The notes under the pieces are model-generated. The model saw only the letters and a list, made by a program, of their open reading frames with translations. It had not been told where the DNA came from and made no database searches. The translations under genes and the position numbers were made by a program. From Nonomuraea aurantiaca (GTDB taxonomy: Bacteria > Actinomycetota > Actinomycetes > Streptosporangiales > Streptosporangiaceae): DNA of 64,000 bases. This document shows, one piece after another, positions 22,380 to 31,481 of this stretch. The first letter of the stretch is position 1. The number at the start of each line of letters is the position of its first letter. The DNA is taken from NCBI RefSeq assembly GCF_020215705.1, contig NZ_JAIWNB010000029.1:1-64000 (forward strand). Reading direction: 5' to 3'.

Positions 22380-24242
22380 TCAGCGGTATGCGCTGGCTTG
22401 GAGGGTGTAGAGGTCGGCGTACAGGCCGTTCAGGGACATGAGGGTGTCGTGGTTGCCCTGCTCTGTCACCCTGCCGTGCTCCAGGACGTAGATGCGGTCG
22501 GCGTAGCGGACGCTGGCCAGCCGGTGCGTGATGAGCAGGACGGTGCGGCCGTCGGAGTGGCTGCGGATGCGTTCGAACAGGGCGTGCTCGGCGCGGGCGT
22601 CGAGGGCGGCGGTCGGCTCGTCGCAGATGAGCAGCGCCGCGTCGCGGTGGAAGCCCCGGGCCACCGCGATGCGCTGCCACTGGCCGCCGGACAGCTCGTG
22701 GCCGTCCTTGAAGCGCCGGTCGAGCAGCGTGCCGTAGCCGTGGGGGAGGCCGCCGATGACCTCGTCGGCCCCGGCCACCTCGGCGGCCGCGTGCAGGGCC
22801 GCCTCGCCCTTGCCGGTGCCCATGGTGATGTTGTAGCGGGCGGTGAGCGGCCAGCGGGTGTGGTCCTGGGCGATGACCGCGGTGCGCAGCCGGAGGTCTT
22901 CGGGGTTGACGTCGTTGAGGTCGGTCTCGTCCCAGGAGACGGTGCCGCTGTCGGGTGCGTAGAGGCCGGAGAGGATCTTGGCGAGCGTGGTCTTGCCCGA
23001 GCCGTTCTCGCCGACGAAGGCGACGATCTCGCCGCGTTTGATCTCGATGGACACCTCGCAGAGCGCGGGCTCGTCTGCGCCCGGATAGGTGAAGGACACC
23101 TTGTCGGCGACGATGCACTGGAAGGACTCGGGCGCCGTGAGCGGGCGGGGGCCGGGCAGCCGGCGTTCGGAGTCGGCGCAGAACTCCAGGAAGTCGGTGA
23201 AGTAGAGGCCCTGCTCATAGAGGCGGTTGGTGGCGTACATCAGGTTGCTCAGGGACTGCTGACCGGACCTGATCGCCAGGACGGCGGTGCCCGCCACGGC
23301 GAGCGGGATCGCGGCGAGGGCCAGCAGGAGGCCGAGCGCGACGTAGACCAGGCCGGTGCCCAGGCCGCCGAAGGCCTCGCCCACGAGCCGGGCCACCGTC
23401 TGCCGTCTGGCCAGCAGCAGGAGCACCTCCTGCTCGGCCTTGGCCACCGCGTCGTACATGCGCAGCAGGAAGCCGCGCATCGTGAACGAGCGGACCTCGG
23501 CGGCGGACTCGCGCTCGGCCAGCAGCTCGGCGATGATCCACTTGCGCCGGCGGGCCGGGATGAGGGAGTGCATGGTCGAGTAGCGCATCCGCGCGCTGCG
23601 GACCGCGGCCCAGGCGTCGGGCAGCACCGCCAGCAGGAGCAGCGGCAGCAGCACCGGGTGGAGGACGCCGAGCACCCCGGCCACGGCCGTGAGGCCGACC
23701 ACGGCCGTCACCACGTCGATGGCCGAGGACACCACCGAGTCGGCCACCGCCACGCCCCGCATGCTGGCGCGTTCGAGGGAGTCGTGGAAGTCGGGGTCGT
23801 CGTAGGCGACCAGGTCGACGCGGCTGGTCAGGCCGTAGAGCCGCTCCTCGGTGTGCCGGGAGATCTGGGGAGTGAGGCGGGACTGCGCCCAGCCGGCGCC
23901 CGCCTGCATGGCGGTGCGCAGGGCGGCGGCCGTGGCGACGAGGGCGAGGCTGGGCAGCGCGGCCATCACGCGGTCGGGAGTGGGACCCTGGCTGAACAGG
24001 GCGGCGAGCACGCCGGTCGTGGCCAGCAGCCCGAAGGCGGTGAACACCCCGCCGAGCAGGTTGAGCGCGACGGTGGCCAGGGTGTCGCGCGGGCTCGCCC
24101 CCCAGGCCATGCGCAGCGCCTGGCGCACGAGGGAGGGAAGCCGGCGGGCGATGGTCAGGAAGCTGACCTCCGCCATCTTGTCGGTGTGGGCATACCATTC
24201 GGAGACGGAGATCTCGCCGAGTTCGAGAGGCTCATCAGACAT
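22380..24242 (-). CDS. ABC transporter, fused permease/ATP-binding exporter
   Basis: A 620-residue half transporter. The N-terminal half (about 50-340) carries the type I exporter membrane domain (LATVALNLLGGVFTAFGLLA, ATAAALRTAMQAG, LLPLLLLAVLPDAW). The C-terminal half is the ATPase: Walker A GENGSGKTT, Q-loop AVIAQDHTRW, signature LSGGQWQRIAVAR, Walker B LLICDEPTAALD, H-loop THRLASVR. The subfamily is the one often placed in lanthipeptide and other peptide or antibiotic loci, but no biosynthetic genes adjoin. It would act as a homodimer; the cargo is unknown. Confidence 0.9.
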   Translation of the reverse strand: MSDEPLELGEISVSEWYAHTDKMAEVSFLTIARRLPSLVRQALRMAWGASPRDTLATVALNLLGGVFTAFGLLATTGVLAALFSQGPTPDRVMAALPSLALVATAAALRTAMQAGAGWAQSRLTPQISRHTEERLYGLTSRVDLVAYDDPDFHDSLERASMRGVAVADSVVSSAIDVVTAVVGLTAVAGVLGVLHPVLLPLLLLAVLPDAWAAVRSARMRYSTMHSLIPARRRKWIIAELLAERESAAEVRSFTMRGFLLRMYDAVAKAEQEVLLLLARRQTVARLVGEAFGGLGTGLVYVALGLLLALAAIPLAVAGTAVLAIRSGQQSLSNLMYATNRLYEQGLYFTDFLEFCADSERRLPGPRPLTAPESFQCIVADKVSFTYPGADEPALCEVSIEIKRGEIVAFVGENGSGKTTLAKILSGLYAPDSGTVSWDETDLNDVNPEDLRLRTAVIAQDHTRWPLTARYNITMGTGKGEAALHAAAEVAGADEVIGGLPHGYGTLLDRRFKDGHELSGGQWQRIAVARGFHRDAALLICDEPTAALDARAEHALFERIRSHSDGRTVLLITHRLASVRYADRIYVLEHGRVTEQGNHDTLMSLNGLYADLYTLQASAYR

Positions 24243-24281
24243 ACGCTCAGTGTGCGCTCGGGCACCGACAGTTTCATCACG

Positions 24282-24869
24282 TCATCTTCTCCCGGCTCGG
24301 CGCCGTTCAGTCCCACCTGGTCGTACGCCGCCCACCCGATCCTGTGACGCCTCGGTGAAGACGTACACATAGGGGTGGTGCGGCCGTACCGAACCGCCGG
24401 CGGCGGCCCGCGCCAGGGCGAGCGCGCCGTCGGCGGAGTCGCCGCGCGGCGGTTCGAAGCGAGCCTCGGGGAGCAGCGTCCGTACGGTGCTCTGAAAGGG
24501 CTCCATCAGGAGGTCCGCGGCGTCGAACAGCCGGCCTCCCCAGGAGAAGACCGGTTCGAGCCCGGAGGCGGCGGCCAGCGCGGTCTGGCCGAGCTGCCGG
24601 CCGGCCTCGGCCCAGATCCGCCTGGCCACCGGGTCCCCGTCGCGGGCCGCCTCGCCGACGGCCGGCGCGAACGAGGCGAAGTGGTGAGCCGCCGACCCCG
24701 CCGCGTACACCAGCGCCACCAGCTCCGAGGGGTGCCCGAAGTGAGCCGTCAGGCGCTTGAGAAGAGCGGGCGACCCGCCGGCCCGGCCGTCGTGCGCGCG
24801 CAGCGCGGCGTGCAGGCCGCGCATCCCGATCCAGGCCGCGGTGGTCTGCCCGGCGCTGGCCATCCACAT
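24282..24869 (-). pseudogene. C-terminal remnant of a BadF/BcrA-type ATPase (N-acetylglucosamine-kinase-like)
   Basis: The surviving 195 residues read GQTTAAWIGMRGLHAALRAH, LLKRLTAHFG, SAAHHFASFAPAVGEAARDG, RIWAEAGRQLGQTALAA and EPVFSWGGRLFDA. This is the second half of the BadF/BadG/BcrA/BcrD ATPase fold used by N-acetylglucosamine/muramate kinases. The entire first half, with the phosphate-binding loop and catalytic aspartate, is absent upstream, so it cannot be active. The odd C-terminus (FTEASQDRVGGVRPGG) may also be read-through past a lost stop. It marks the left edge of a scarred zone reaching to 28483. Confidence 0.65.
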
Positions 24870-24990
24870 CGAGGACTGACACCCGAATCGGCGTCACCCG
24901 CACCCGTGGCCGGGCGGCGCCCGCCTGACCAGGAGGTTTAGCCTGGGCGCCCTTCGGTAGTCCACCCTGTGAGGAACGGGGGCCGACGCC

Positions 24991-25590
24991 ATGCGACAGA
25001 AGCCGATCCTGCGCTCCGGGGCCAGGGGCGCGATCGCCGCCATGGCGATGTCCGGCCTCCGGCAGTTCTCCACGTCGATGGGCCTGGTGGAGAAGGTGCC
25101 GCCGGAGGCCGTGCTGGAGCACACCACGCCCCGGTTCTTCCGTCGCGTCCCGGCCGCTCGCCGGCCCGCGATCATCGAGCTCGCGCACTGGTCGTACGGG
25201 GCGTTCGGCGGCGCGCTCTTCGGGGCCCTGCCCGAGTCCGTGCGCCGGCACCCGTGGGCCGGGCCCGCCTACGGCCTGCTGGTCTGGGCGGGCTTCCAGG
25301 CCGTCATCGCGCCCGCGCTCGGCCTGTCGCACAAGGACAAGCCCGCCGTCATGGAACGCCTGACGCTACTCGCCGACCACGTGCTCTACGGGATCGTGGT
25401 GGCCGCCTCTCCCTGGCCGCACCACGACACCCCTGACGACCACGCGCCGGAACGCCGGACCGGCCACCGCGGCGCCCGTCACGCGCGTGGCGTGCGGCCG
25501 GGCAGGAGCGGCTCCCACCAGGCGCGGTTGCCCCGGTACCAGGCGACGGTCTCCGCCAGGCCGGTGTCGAAGTCCTTGCGCGGCCGATAG
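24991..25590 (+). CDS. DUF1440-like small membrane protein, probably with an altered C-terminus
   Basis: A 199-residue frame. Residues 1-150 look like a coherent protein: GARGAIAAMAMSGLRQFSTS, then HTTPRFFRRVPAARRPAIIE, HWSYGAFGGALFGALPESVR, a hydrophobic GLLVWAGFQAVIAPALGLS and LADHVLYGIVVAASPW. These resemble actinobacterial DUF1440/DUF6789-type membrane proteins of unknown role. The last 40 residues run antisense through the rfbB remnant and look random, so the original stop was probably lost when the fragments were joined. The start follows a G-rich ribosome site. Confidence 0.6.
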   Translation: MRQKPILRSGARGAIAAMAMSGLRQFSTSMGLVEKVPPEAVLEHTTPRFFRRVPAARRPAIIELAHWSYGAFGGALFGALPESVRRHPWAGPAYGLLVWAGFQAVIAPALGLSHKDKPAVMERLTLLADHVLYGIVVAASPWPHHDTPDDHAPERRTGHRGARHARGVRPGRSGSHQARLPRYQATVSARPVSKSLRGR

Positions 25591-26040
25591 CCCAGCTCGG
25601 TGCGGGCCTTGGTGCAGTCGACCGAGTAGCGCAGATCGTGGCCCTTGCGGTCCTCGACGTAGGTGACCTGATCCCAGCCGGCGTCACAGGCTTTGAGGAG
25701 CAGATCGGTGAGCTCCCTGTTGGTGAGCTCGGTGCCGCCGCCGATGTTGTAGATCTCGCCGGGACGGCCTCCGGTGCGGACCAGCTCGATGCCCGCACAT
25801 GATCGTCGATGTGCAGCCAGTCGCGGGTGTTGCCCCCGTCGCCGTACAGCGGCACCTGCCGGCCGTCGAGCAGGTTGGTGATGAACAGGGGGATGATCTT
25901 CTCGGGGTGGTGATGGTGGCCGTAGTTGTTGGAGCAACGGGTCACCCGTACGTCGAGACCGTGGGTGCGGTGATAGGCCAGCGCGAGCAGGTCGGAGCCC
26001 GCTTTCGAGGCGGAGTAGGGAGAGACGAGGCCGAGCCCCG
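25479..26040 (-). pseudogene. rfbB: rfbB fragment: dTDP-glucose 4,6-dehydratase, 5'-truncated and frameshifted
   Basis: The minus strand encodes VSPYSASKAGSDLLALAYHR (holding the catalytic Tyr-x-x-x-Lys), RCSNNYGHHHHPEKIIPLFI, GRQVPLYGDGGNTRDWLHID and DHV. One base is then missing near 25797-25803, and the rest follows in the next frame: GIELVRTGGRPGEIYNIGGG, YVEDRKGHDLRYSVDCTKAR and ELGYRPRKDF to the stop at 25479. Everything before the catalytic tyrosine, including the NAD-binding domain, is gone. The complete enzyme makes the 4-keto-6-deoxyglucose precursor of deoxysugars, so this is a relic of a glycosylation pathway. Confidence 0.85.
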
Positions 26041-26041
26041 C

Positions 26042-28483
26042 GAACACGAGCCGATCGCGGTGGTCGCCATGAGCTGCCGGTTCCCCGGGGACGCGCGCGA
26101 CCCCGAGGGGCTCTGGCAGCTCGTGGCGGACGGCCGCGACGGTGTGTCGCTGTTCCCCGACGACCGGGGCTGGCAGCTGTCCACCCTGTACGACCCGGAC
26201 CTGACCCGTCCGGGCACCACGTACACGCGCGAGGGCGGGTTCCTGCACGACGCCGCCGACTTCGATGCCGGGTTCTTCGGCATCTCGCCCCGGGAGGCGC
26301 TGGCCGCCGACCCGCAGCAGCGCCTGATGCTGGAGGTGGCGCTGGAGGCGTTCGAGCGCGGTGGCATCGACCCGCGCTCGCTGAAGGGCAGCCAGGTGGG
26401 CGTCTTCGTCGGCGCCTTCGCCGACGGGTACGGAGGCAGCCTCGGCGCACCCGCGGAAGGAGCGGAGGGCCACCTGCTGACGGGCAACTCCACCGCGGTG
26501 ATCTCGGGCCGGATCTCGTACGTGTTCGGGCTCAAGGGCCCCGCGGCCACCATCGACGCGGCCTGCTCCTCGTCGCTGGTGGCGCTGCACTGGGCGGGCG
26601 AGTCGCTGCGCAGCGGAGAGAGCACGCTCGCGCTGGCCGGCGGGGTGACCGTCATGCCCACCCCCGACATCTTCGTGGAGTTCAGCCGCCAGCGCGGCCT
26701 GGCGCCCGACGGGCGGTGCAAGGCCTTCTCCGACGACGCCGACGGCACCGGCTGGGGCGAGGGCGCCGGCCTGCTGCTGCTGGAGCGGCTGTCCGACGCG
26801 CGCCGCAACGGTCATCCGGTGCTCGCGGTCGTCCGCGGCTCCGCGATCAACCAGGACGGCGCCAGCAACGGCCTGTCCGCCCCGAACGGGGTGTCCCAGC
26901 AGCGGGTCATCCGCCGCGCGCTGGCCGACGCCGGAGTCGCAGCGGCCGACGTGGACCTCGTCGAGGCGCATGGCACCGGAACCACGCTGGGCGATCCCAT
27001 CGAGGCGCAGGCGTTGCTGGCGACCTACGGCGCCGATCGCCCGGCCGACCGGCCGCTCTGGCTGGGGTCGATCAAGTCCAACATCGGCCACACCCAGTCC
27101 GCCGCCGGGGTCGCCGGTGTGATCAAGGCGGTGCTGGCCATGCGGGCGGGCCTGCTGCCCAAGACGTTGCATGTGTCCGCGCCCTCGTCCCACGTGGACT
27201 GGTCCGCCGGGAACGTCCGGCTGCTGACCGAAGCCGTCGACTGGCCGGACAGCGGCAGGCCCCGGCGCGCCGGGGTGTCGGCGTTCGGCGTCAGCGGCAC
27301 GAACGCGCACGTGATACTCGACCAGGCCCCGACAGACGACACCGCCCCGAGCGGGCTCGAATCTCCAGCGGCCGCGGGTGCGGTCGCGTGGACCGTGTCG
27401 GCCAAGAGCGCGGCAGCGCTGCATGCCCAGCTCGAACGGCTCGGCGACCATGTGGAGCGCCACCCCGGCCAGTCCGCCGCCGACATCGGCCTCTCCCTGG
27501 CCACCACCCGCACGGCCTACCGTCATCGCGCCGTGGCCGTGGGCCGGGATCGTGCGGAGCTGCTGGCGGCCGTCCGCGCGCTCGCCGCGGGCGAACAGGT
27601 GCCCGCGGGGGTCGGCGGGGTGGCCGGGGCGCCGGGCAAGACGGTGTTCGTCTTCCCCGGCCAGGGCTCGCAGTGGACGGGCATGGCCACCGAGCTGCTC
27701 GCCGAGTCGCCGGCCTTCGCCGAGCACTTCGCCGCCTGCGAGCGCGCGCTCAAGCCGTTCGTGGACTGGTCGCCGGCCCAGGTGCTGCGCGGCGAGCCGG
27801 GCACGCCGCCGCTGGAGCGGGTGGACGTGGTCCAGCCGTTGCTCTGGGCGGTCATGGTGGCGCTGGCCGGGCTGTGGCGCTCGTACGGCGTGCGTCCCGA
27901 CGCGGTGATCGGCCACGCCCAAGGCGAGATCGCCGCCGCCACGGTGGCGGGCGGCCTGTCGCTGGAGGACGGCGCCCGCGTGGTCGCCCTACGCAGCCAG
28001 GCCATCGGCGCCGTGCTCGCCGGCCGCGGCGGCATGGCGTCCGTCGGGCTGCCGGTCGAGGAGCTGACCGAGCGCCTTGCCCGGCGACCGGGTGAGTACT
28101 CCCTGGCCGCGGTCAACGGCGCACGCTCGGCCGTGGTCTCCGGGGCGCCCGGCGCGCTCGGCGACCTGGTCGCGGAGCTCACCGCCGAGGGGATCCGGGC
28201 CAAGCTGATCCCGGTCGACTACGCCTCGCACTCCGCTCAGGTCGACGAGCTGCGCGAACGCCTGCTGCGCGACCTCGCGCCGATCACCCCGAAAACGGGC
28301 GACGTGCCGATGATCTCGACGGTGACCGGCGACTGCATCGACACCGCCGGGCTCGTCGCCGCGTACTGGCGCGCCACGTGGCACACCGAGCACACCGAGC
28401 AGGAGGTGAAGGGCGATCACTTCACGATGCTGGAGGACCAGGCTCCGTCCATGGCGCACGCCATCGAAACCTGGCTCTCCTGA
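26042..28483 (+). pseudogene. Type I polyketide synthase relic: KS-AT fused to the end of a thioesterase
   Basis: The frame enters at EHEPIAVVAMSCRFPG with no docking segment or proper start. The ketosynthase is complete: DAACSSSLVALH (Cys), EAHGTGTTLGDP (His), SIKSNIGHTQSAAG (His), ending SGTNAHVILDQAP. The acyltransferase follows (VFVFPGQGSQWTGMA), but its nucleophile motif reads GHAQGE instead of GHSQGE (Ala codon at 27917-27919), so it should not load. After ISTVTGDCIDTAGLVAAYW the frame jumps into a thioesterase C-terminus (VKGDHFTMLEDQAP...ETWLS) with no reductive domains or carrier protein between. It is a collapsed module and surely inactive. Confidence 0.85.
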
Positions 28484-28488
28484 CCGGG

Positions 28489-29718
28489 CTACGTGGTCGG
28501 CAGCTCACTGTACGGGTTGACGCCGTCGTACTGGATCTCCAGGTGGCGCGGACCCCGCAGCGTGGAGCTCGGGCGGTAGGGCGGCGGGTCGGTGACGAGG
28601 CGGGGGTTCACCAGCCGCCGCGCCAGCTCGCGGAGCGCGGTCTGGGCCTCCAGCCGCGCCAGCGGAGCGCCGAAGCAGTGGTGGACGCCACCGCCGAAGC
28701 CCAGGTGCTGGATGTAGGGCCGGTCGGGGTCGAAGCGGTCGGGGTCGCGCAGGTGCGCGGGGTCGCGGCTGCCCGAGGCGAGCGCGAGGATGATGGGGGA
28801 GCCCTTGGGGATGGTGACGCCCGCGATGGTGATGTCGTCGAGGGCGACCCGGTTGGGCAGGAAGTGCACCGGCGGCTCGTAGCGCAGCAGCTCCTCGATG
28901 GTGTGGATGGCCAGGTCCGGCTCCTTGCGCAGCCGTTCGAGCAGCCACGGGTTGCGCAGCATGGTGAGCATGCCGTTGGTGATGAGGTTGACCGTGGTCT
29001 CGTGGCCGGCGATCAGCAACAGCGCGCCGGTCCCGATCACCTCGTGCTGCGACATCGTCCCGTCGGGGCCGTCGTCGGTGATCAGCCCGGACAGGAGGTC
29101 GTCGCCCGGGTTCTGGCGGTGGGCGTCGGTCAGCTCGGTCAGGTACTCGCCCAGCGTGAGCAGTGTGGCCTGGCGTTTCTTGATCCGCTCCGCCATGTCG
29201 CCCTCACCGGGGCCGAGGTTCTCCACGAGCTCGTCCGCCCATTGGTGGAAGCGGGGTTCGTCCTCCAGCGGCACGCCGAGCAGGCGGCAGATCACCGTGA
29301 CCGGGAACGGGTAGGCGAAGTCGTCGACGATGTCGGCCTCCGTCCGGTCCGCGAGGCCGTCGATCAGCGCCGTCACGATCTGGATCAGCTCGCCGCGCAG
29401 GCTGTCGACCTTGCGCGGCGAATGCGGCGGCCCGAAATGACGCATCGTCAGCCGCCGGAGCCGGTCGTGCTCGGGCGGATCGGTGGAGATGAAGGAGGGC
29501 AGCTGCCCCCCGCCAAGGGACGGATCGGTGAGATTGCGGCGATCGGAGCTGACCCGCGGGTCGTGCAGCAGCGCCACGATCTCCTCGTACGTGCTGACGA
29601 CGTAGCTGCCGTCCTCCTGCCGCGCCACAGGCGTCTTGCGCAGCTCGGCGTACAGCGGATACGGGTCGGCCCGGTTGGAGAACTGGAGAATCTGCTGGTA
29701 GCTGCTTGCCGGCTCCAC
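28489..29718 (-). CDS. Cytochrome P450
   Basis: A 409-residue bacterial class I P450. I-helix motif LLIAGHETTVNLITNG, K-helix ELLRYEPPVHFLPNR (ExxR), RFDPDRPYIQHLGFGGG and heme-binding FGGGVHHCFGAPLAR with the cysteine ligand. The start is the GTG at 29718 (VEPASSYQQILQF) with GGGAGG 7 bases upstream; longer frames are rejected. It lies 35 bases after the stop of a fused ferredoxin-reductase, which should feed it electrons from NAD(P)H. Next to a polyketide relic, it is likely a surviving tailoring hydroxylase (inference). All key motifs are intact. Confidence 0.93.
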   Translation of the reverse strand: MEPASSYQQILQFSNRADPYPLYAELRKTPVARQEDGSYVVSTYEEIVALLHDPRVSSDRRNLTDPSLGGGQLPSFISTDPPEHDRLRRLTMRHFGPPHSPRKVDSLRGELIQIVTALIDGLADRTEADIVDDFAYPFPVTVICRLLGVPLEDEPRFHQWADELVENLGPGEGDMAERIKKRQATLLTLGEYLTELTDAHRQNPGDDLLSGLITDDGPDGTMSQHEVIGTGALLLIAGHETTVNLITNGMLTMLRNPWLLERLRKEPDLAIHTIEELLRYEPPVHFLPNRVALDDITIAGVTIPKGSPIILALASGSRDPAHLRDPDRFDPDRPYIQHLGFGGGVHHCFGAPLARLEAQTALRELARRLVNPRLVTDPPPYRPSSTLRGPRHLEIQYDGVNPYSELPTT

Positions 29719-29753
29719 GAAGTGCCTCCCTGGACGCGTGGTTGGAGATGGTC

Positions 29754-31370
29754 TTACCGCTGAGGGCGTACGAGCGTGACGCGGCGTTCGCCCGGATCGT
29801 GGCCGGTCACCACCACGGTCGCTCCCTCGGCGGGCTTGATCCGCTCCGGAACCTCGGCCGGAACGGGCCGTGATCCGTCGCGCCGGTCGACCGTGCGGGA
29901 GTCGGGCGGGAACGGCGCGGCCTGCTCGATCAGGTGCCGGTAGTAGTCCAGCCACATCCCGTGGTCGAAGGTGACCGCGGCGGTGATCCTGCCCCGGTAG
30001 CCGTAGACGGCGACGAACCGGCGCTCGGCCACCGAGCCCTGCGCGATCACCAGCTCGTCGGCGAAGCTCGGCACGCCGACCGACTTGATGTTGACGCCGA
30101 ACTGGTTGGACCAGAAGACCGGCAGTGACAGATGCGGCCAGCGATGCGCCTGGTCGCTGATCATGTTGTGCGCCGCGACCTCGGCCTGGGCGACGGCGTT
30201 GCCCCAATGCTCCAGCGCGAGGAACTGGTAGTGGTAGACCGGATGCGGGAAGCGGGCCACGTCACCGGCGACGAACACGTTGTCGGTGACCACGCCGTTG
30301 ACGTCGAAGGCCCGGCAGCCCGCGTCGGTGGCGATCCCCCACACCCCGGCCGCCAGCCCGGACCCCTCCAGCCATTCGATGTTGCGGACCGCGCCGAGCG
30401 CGACCACCGCCACGTCGGCGTCCACGGTGCTGCCGTCGGACAGCCGGGCGCCGCGCAGCCGCCCGTCCGCGTCGCCTTCCAGCGCCGCCACCGTGACCTC
30501 GCAGCGCAGGTCCACCCCGGCCGCGCGCTGCATGTCCGCCGCGACCGCGCCGATCACGTTGCCCAGCGCGCCGCGCAGCGGAACGGGCCCGTGCTCGACG
30601 AGGGTCACCGGCAGGCCCATCTCGCGGCAGACCGAGGCCACCTCCGACCCGGTGAATCCGCCCCCGATGACCAGCACCCTGGTGACGCCGGCGGCCAGCC
30701 GCTCCCGCAGGCGCCTGGCCTCGTCGAGCGTGCGCAGGACGTACACGCCGTCGAGCGCGGCCTCCGCCTCCTGCGGCCACGGCCGGGCCCGCGCGCCGGT
30801 GGCGATCAGGACCTTGTCGAAGCCGATCTCCCCGCCGTCGGCGAGCCGTACCTTCTGGGCGGACAGGTCGAGCCCGGTCGCCCGGGTCTCCGGCAGCCAG
30901 GTGACATCGACCTCGCGGAGCTGAGGGAGCAGCGTGCGCTCGGCGGGCACCTTGCCGGTCAGGACCTGCTTGGACAGCGGCGGCCGGTCGTACGGCTGGT
31001 ACGGCTCGTCCCCGATCAGGGTCAGCGAGCCCGTGAAGCCGTCTCTGCGCAGCACCCCGGCGGCCCGCCCGCCGGCCAGGGAGGCGCCGACGATGACGAT
31101 GCGGCCGTCGCGCTTGAACGCCTCGCCGTCGCCCGTGGGGGAGGGCCCCAGCTCCGGCCGCAGGGTTCTGTGCTGGGTGGTCATCCGGTCGAGGTGAATG
31201 GCCTGGACCGGGCAGGCCGCCGCAGCTTGGAGCACCCGCTCGCGCTGGTCGTCGTCCGGGCCGGTGTCGTACATGAGTGCTTCCTGGCCGTGCATCGAGA
31301 ACACGTCCGGCGCCAGGAAGACGCACTGCCCGTAGCCCTGGCAGCGCGTGAGATCGACGACAACTCGCAC
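29754..31370 (-). CDS. Fused 3Fe-4S ferredoxin / FAD-dependent ferredoxin reductase
   Basis: A 538-residue fusion. Residues 1-65 form a small ferredoxin: VVVDLTRCQGYGQCVFLAPD, then AAACPVQAIHL, giving three cysteines (C-x5-C...C-P) for a 3Fe-4S cluster. From about residue 90 a full FAD/NAD(P)-dependent reductase follows: IVIVGASLAGGRAAGVLR, YDRPPLSKQVL, LIATGARARPWP, VLVIGGGFTGSEVA and NVFVAGDVARFPHP. Such enzymes pass electrons from NAD(P)H through FAD to the iron-sulphur centre and on to a P450; here both carriers share one chain and the P450 gene is next. Start GTG at 31370, preceded by GGGAAG. Confidence 0.9.
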   Translation of the reverse strand: MRVVVDLTRCQGYGQCVFLAPDVFSMHGQEALMYDTGPDDDQRERVLQAAAACPVQAIHLDRMTTQHRTLRPELGPSPTGDGEAFKRDGRIVIVGASLAGGRAAGVLRRDGFTGSLTLIGDEPYQPYDRPPLSKQVLTGKVPAERTLLPQLREVDVTWLPETRATGLDLSAQKVRLADGGEIGFDKVLIATGARARPWPQEAEAALDGVYVLRTLDEARRLRERLAAGVTRVLVIGGGFTGSEVASVCREMGLPVTLVEHGPVPLRGALGNVIGAVAADMQRAAGVDLRCEVTVAALEGDADGRLRGARLSDGSTVDADVAVVALGAVRNIEWLEGSGLAAGVWGIATDAGCRAFDVNGVVTDNVFVAGDVARFPHPVYHYQFLALEHWGNAVAQAEVAAHNMISDQAHRWPHLSLPVFWSNQFGVNIKSVGVPSFADELVIAQGSVAERRFVAVYGYRGRITAAVTFDHGMWLDYYRHLIEQAAPFPPDSRTVDRRDGSRPVPAEVPERIKPAEGATVVVTGHDPGERRVTLVRPQR

Positions 31371-31481
31371 AGTGACACTTCCCTGTCCACACTTCCCCGT
31401 GGGACCGGGCGGCCACCTGCCGCCGAGCCGCCCCTGTCCAGCACCTACCCGACGCCGCGTAGCCGATATGTCGGCCAAGAG

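Noticed and set aside
25799..26041. N-terminal extension of the polyketide synthase frame back to 25799
   Set aside because: The extension is translated antisense to the rfbB remnant and has no docking-domain character; similarity begins at EHEPIAVVAM.
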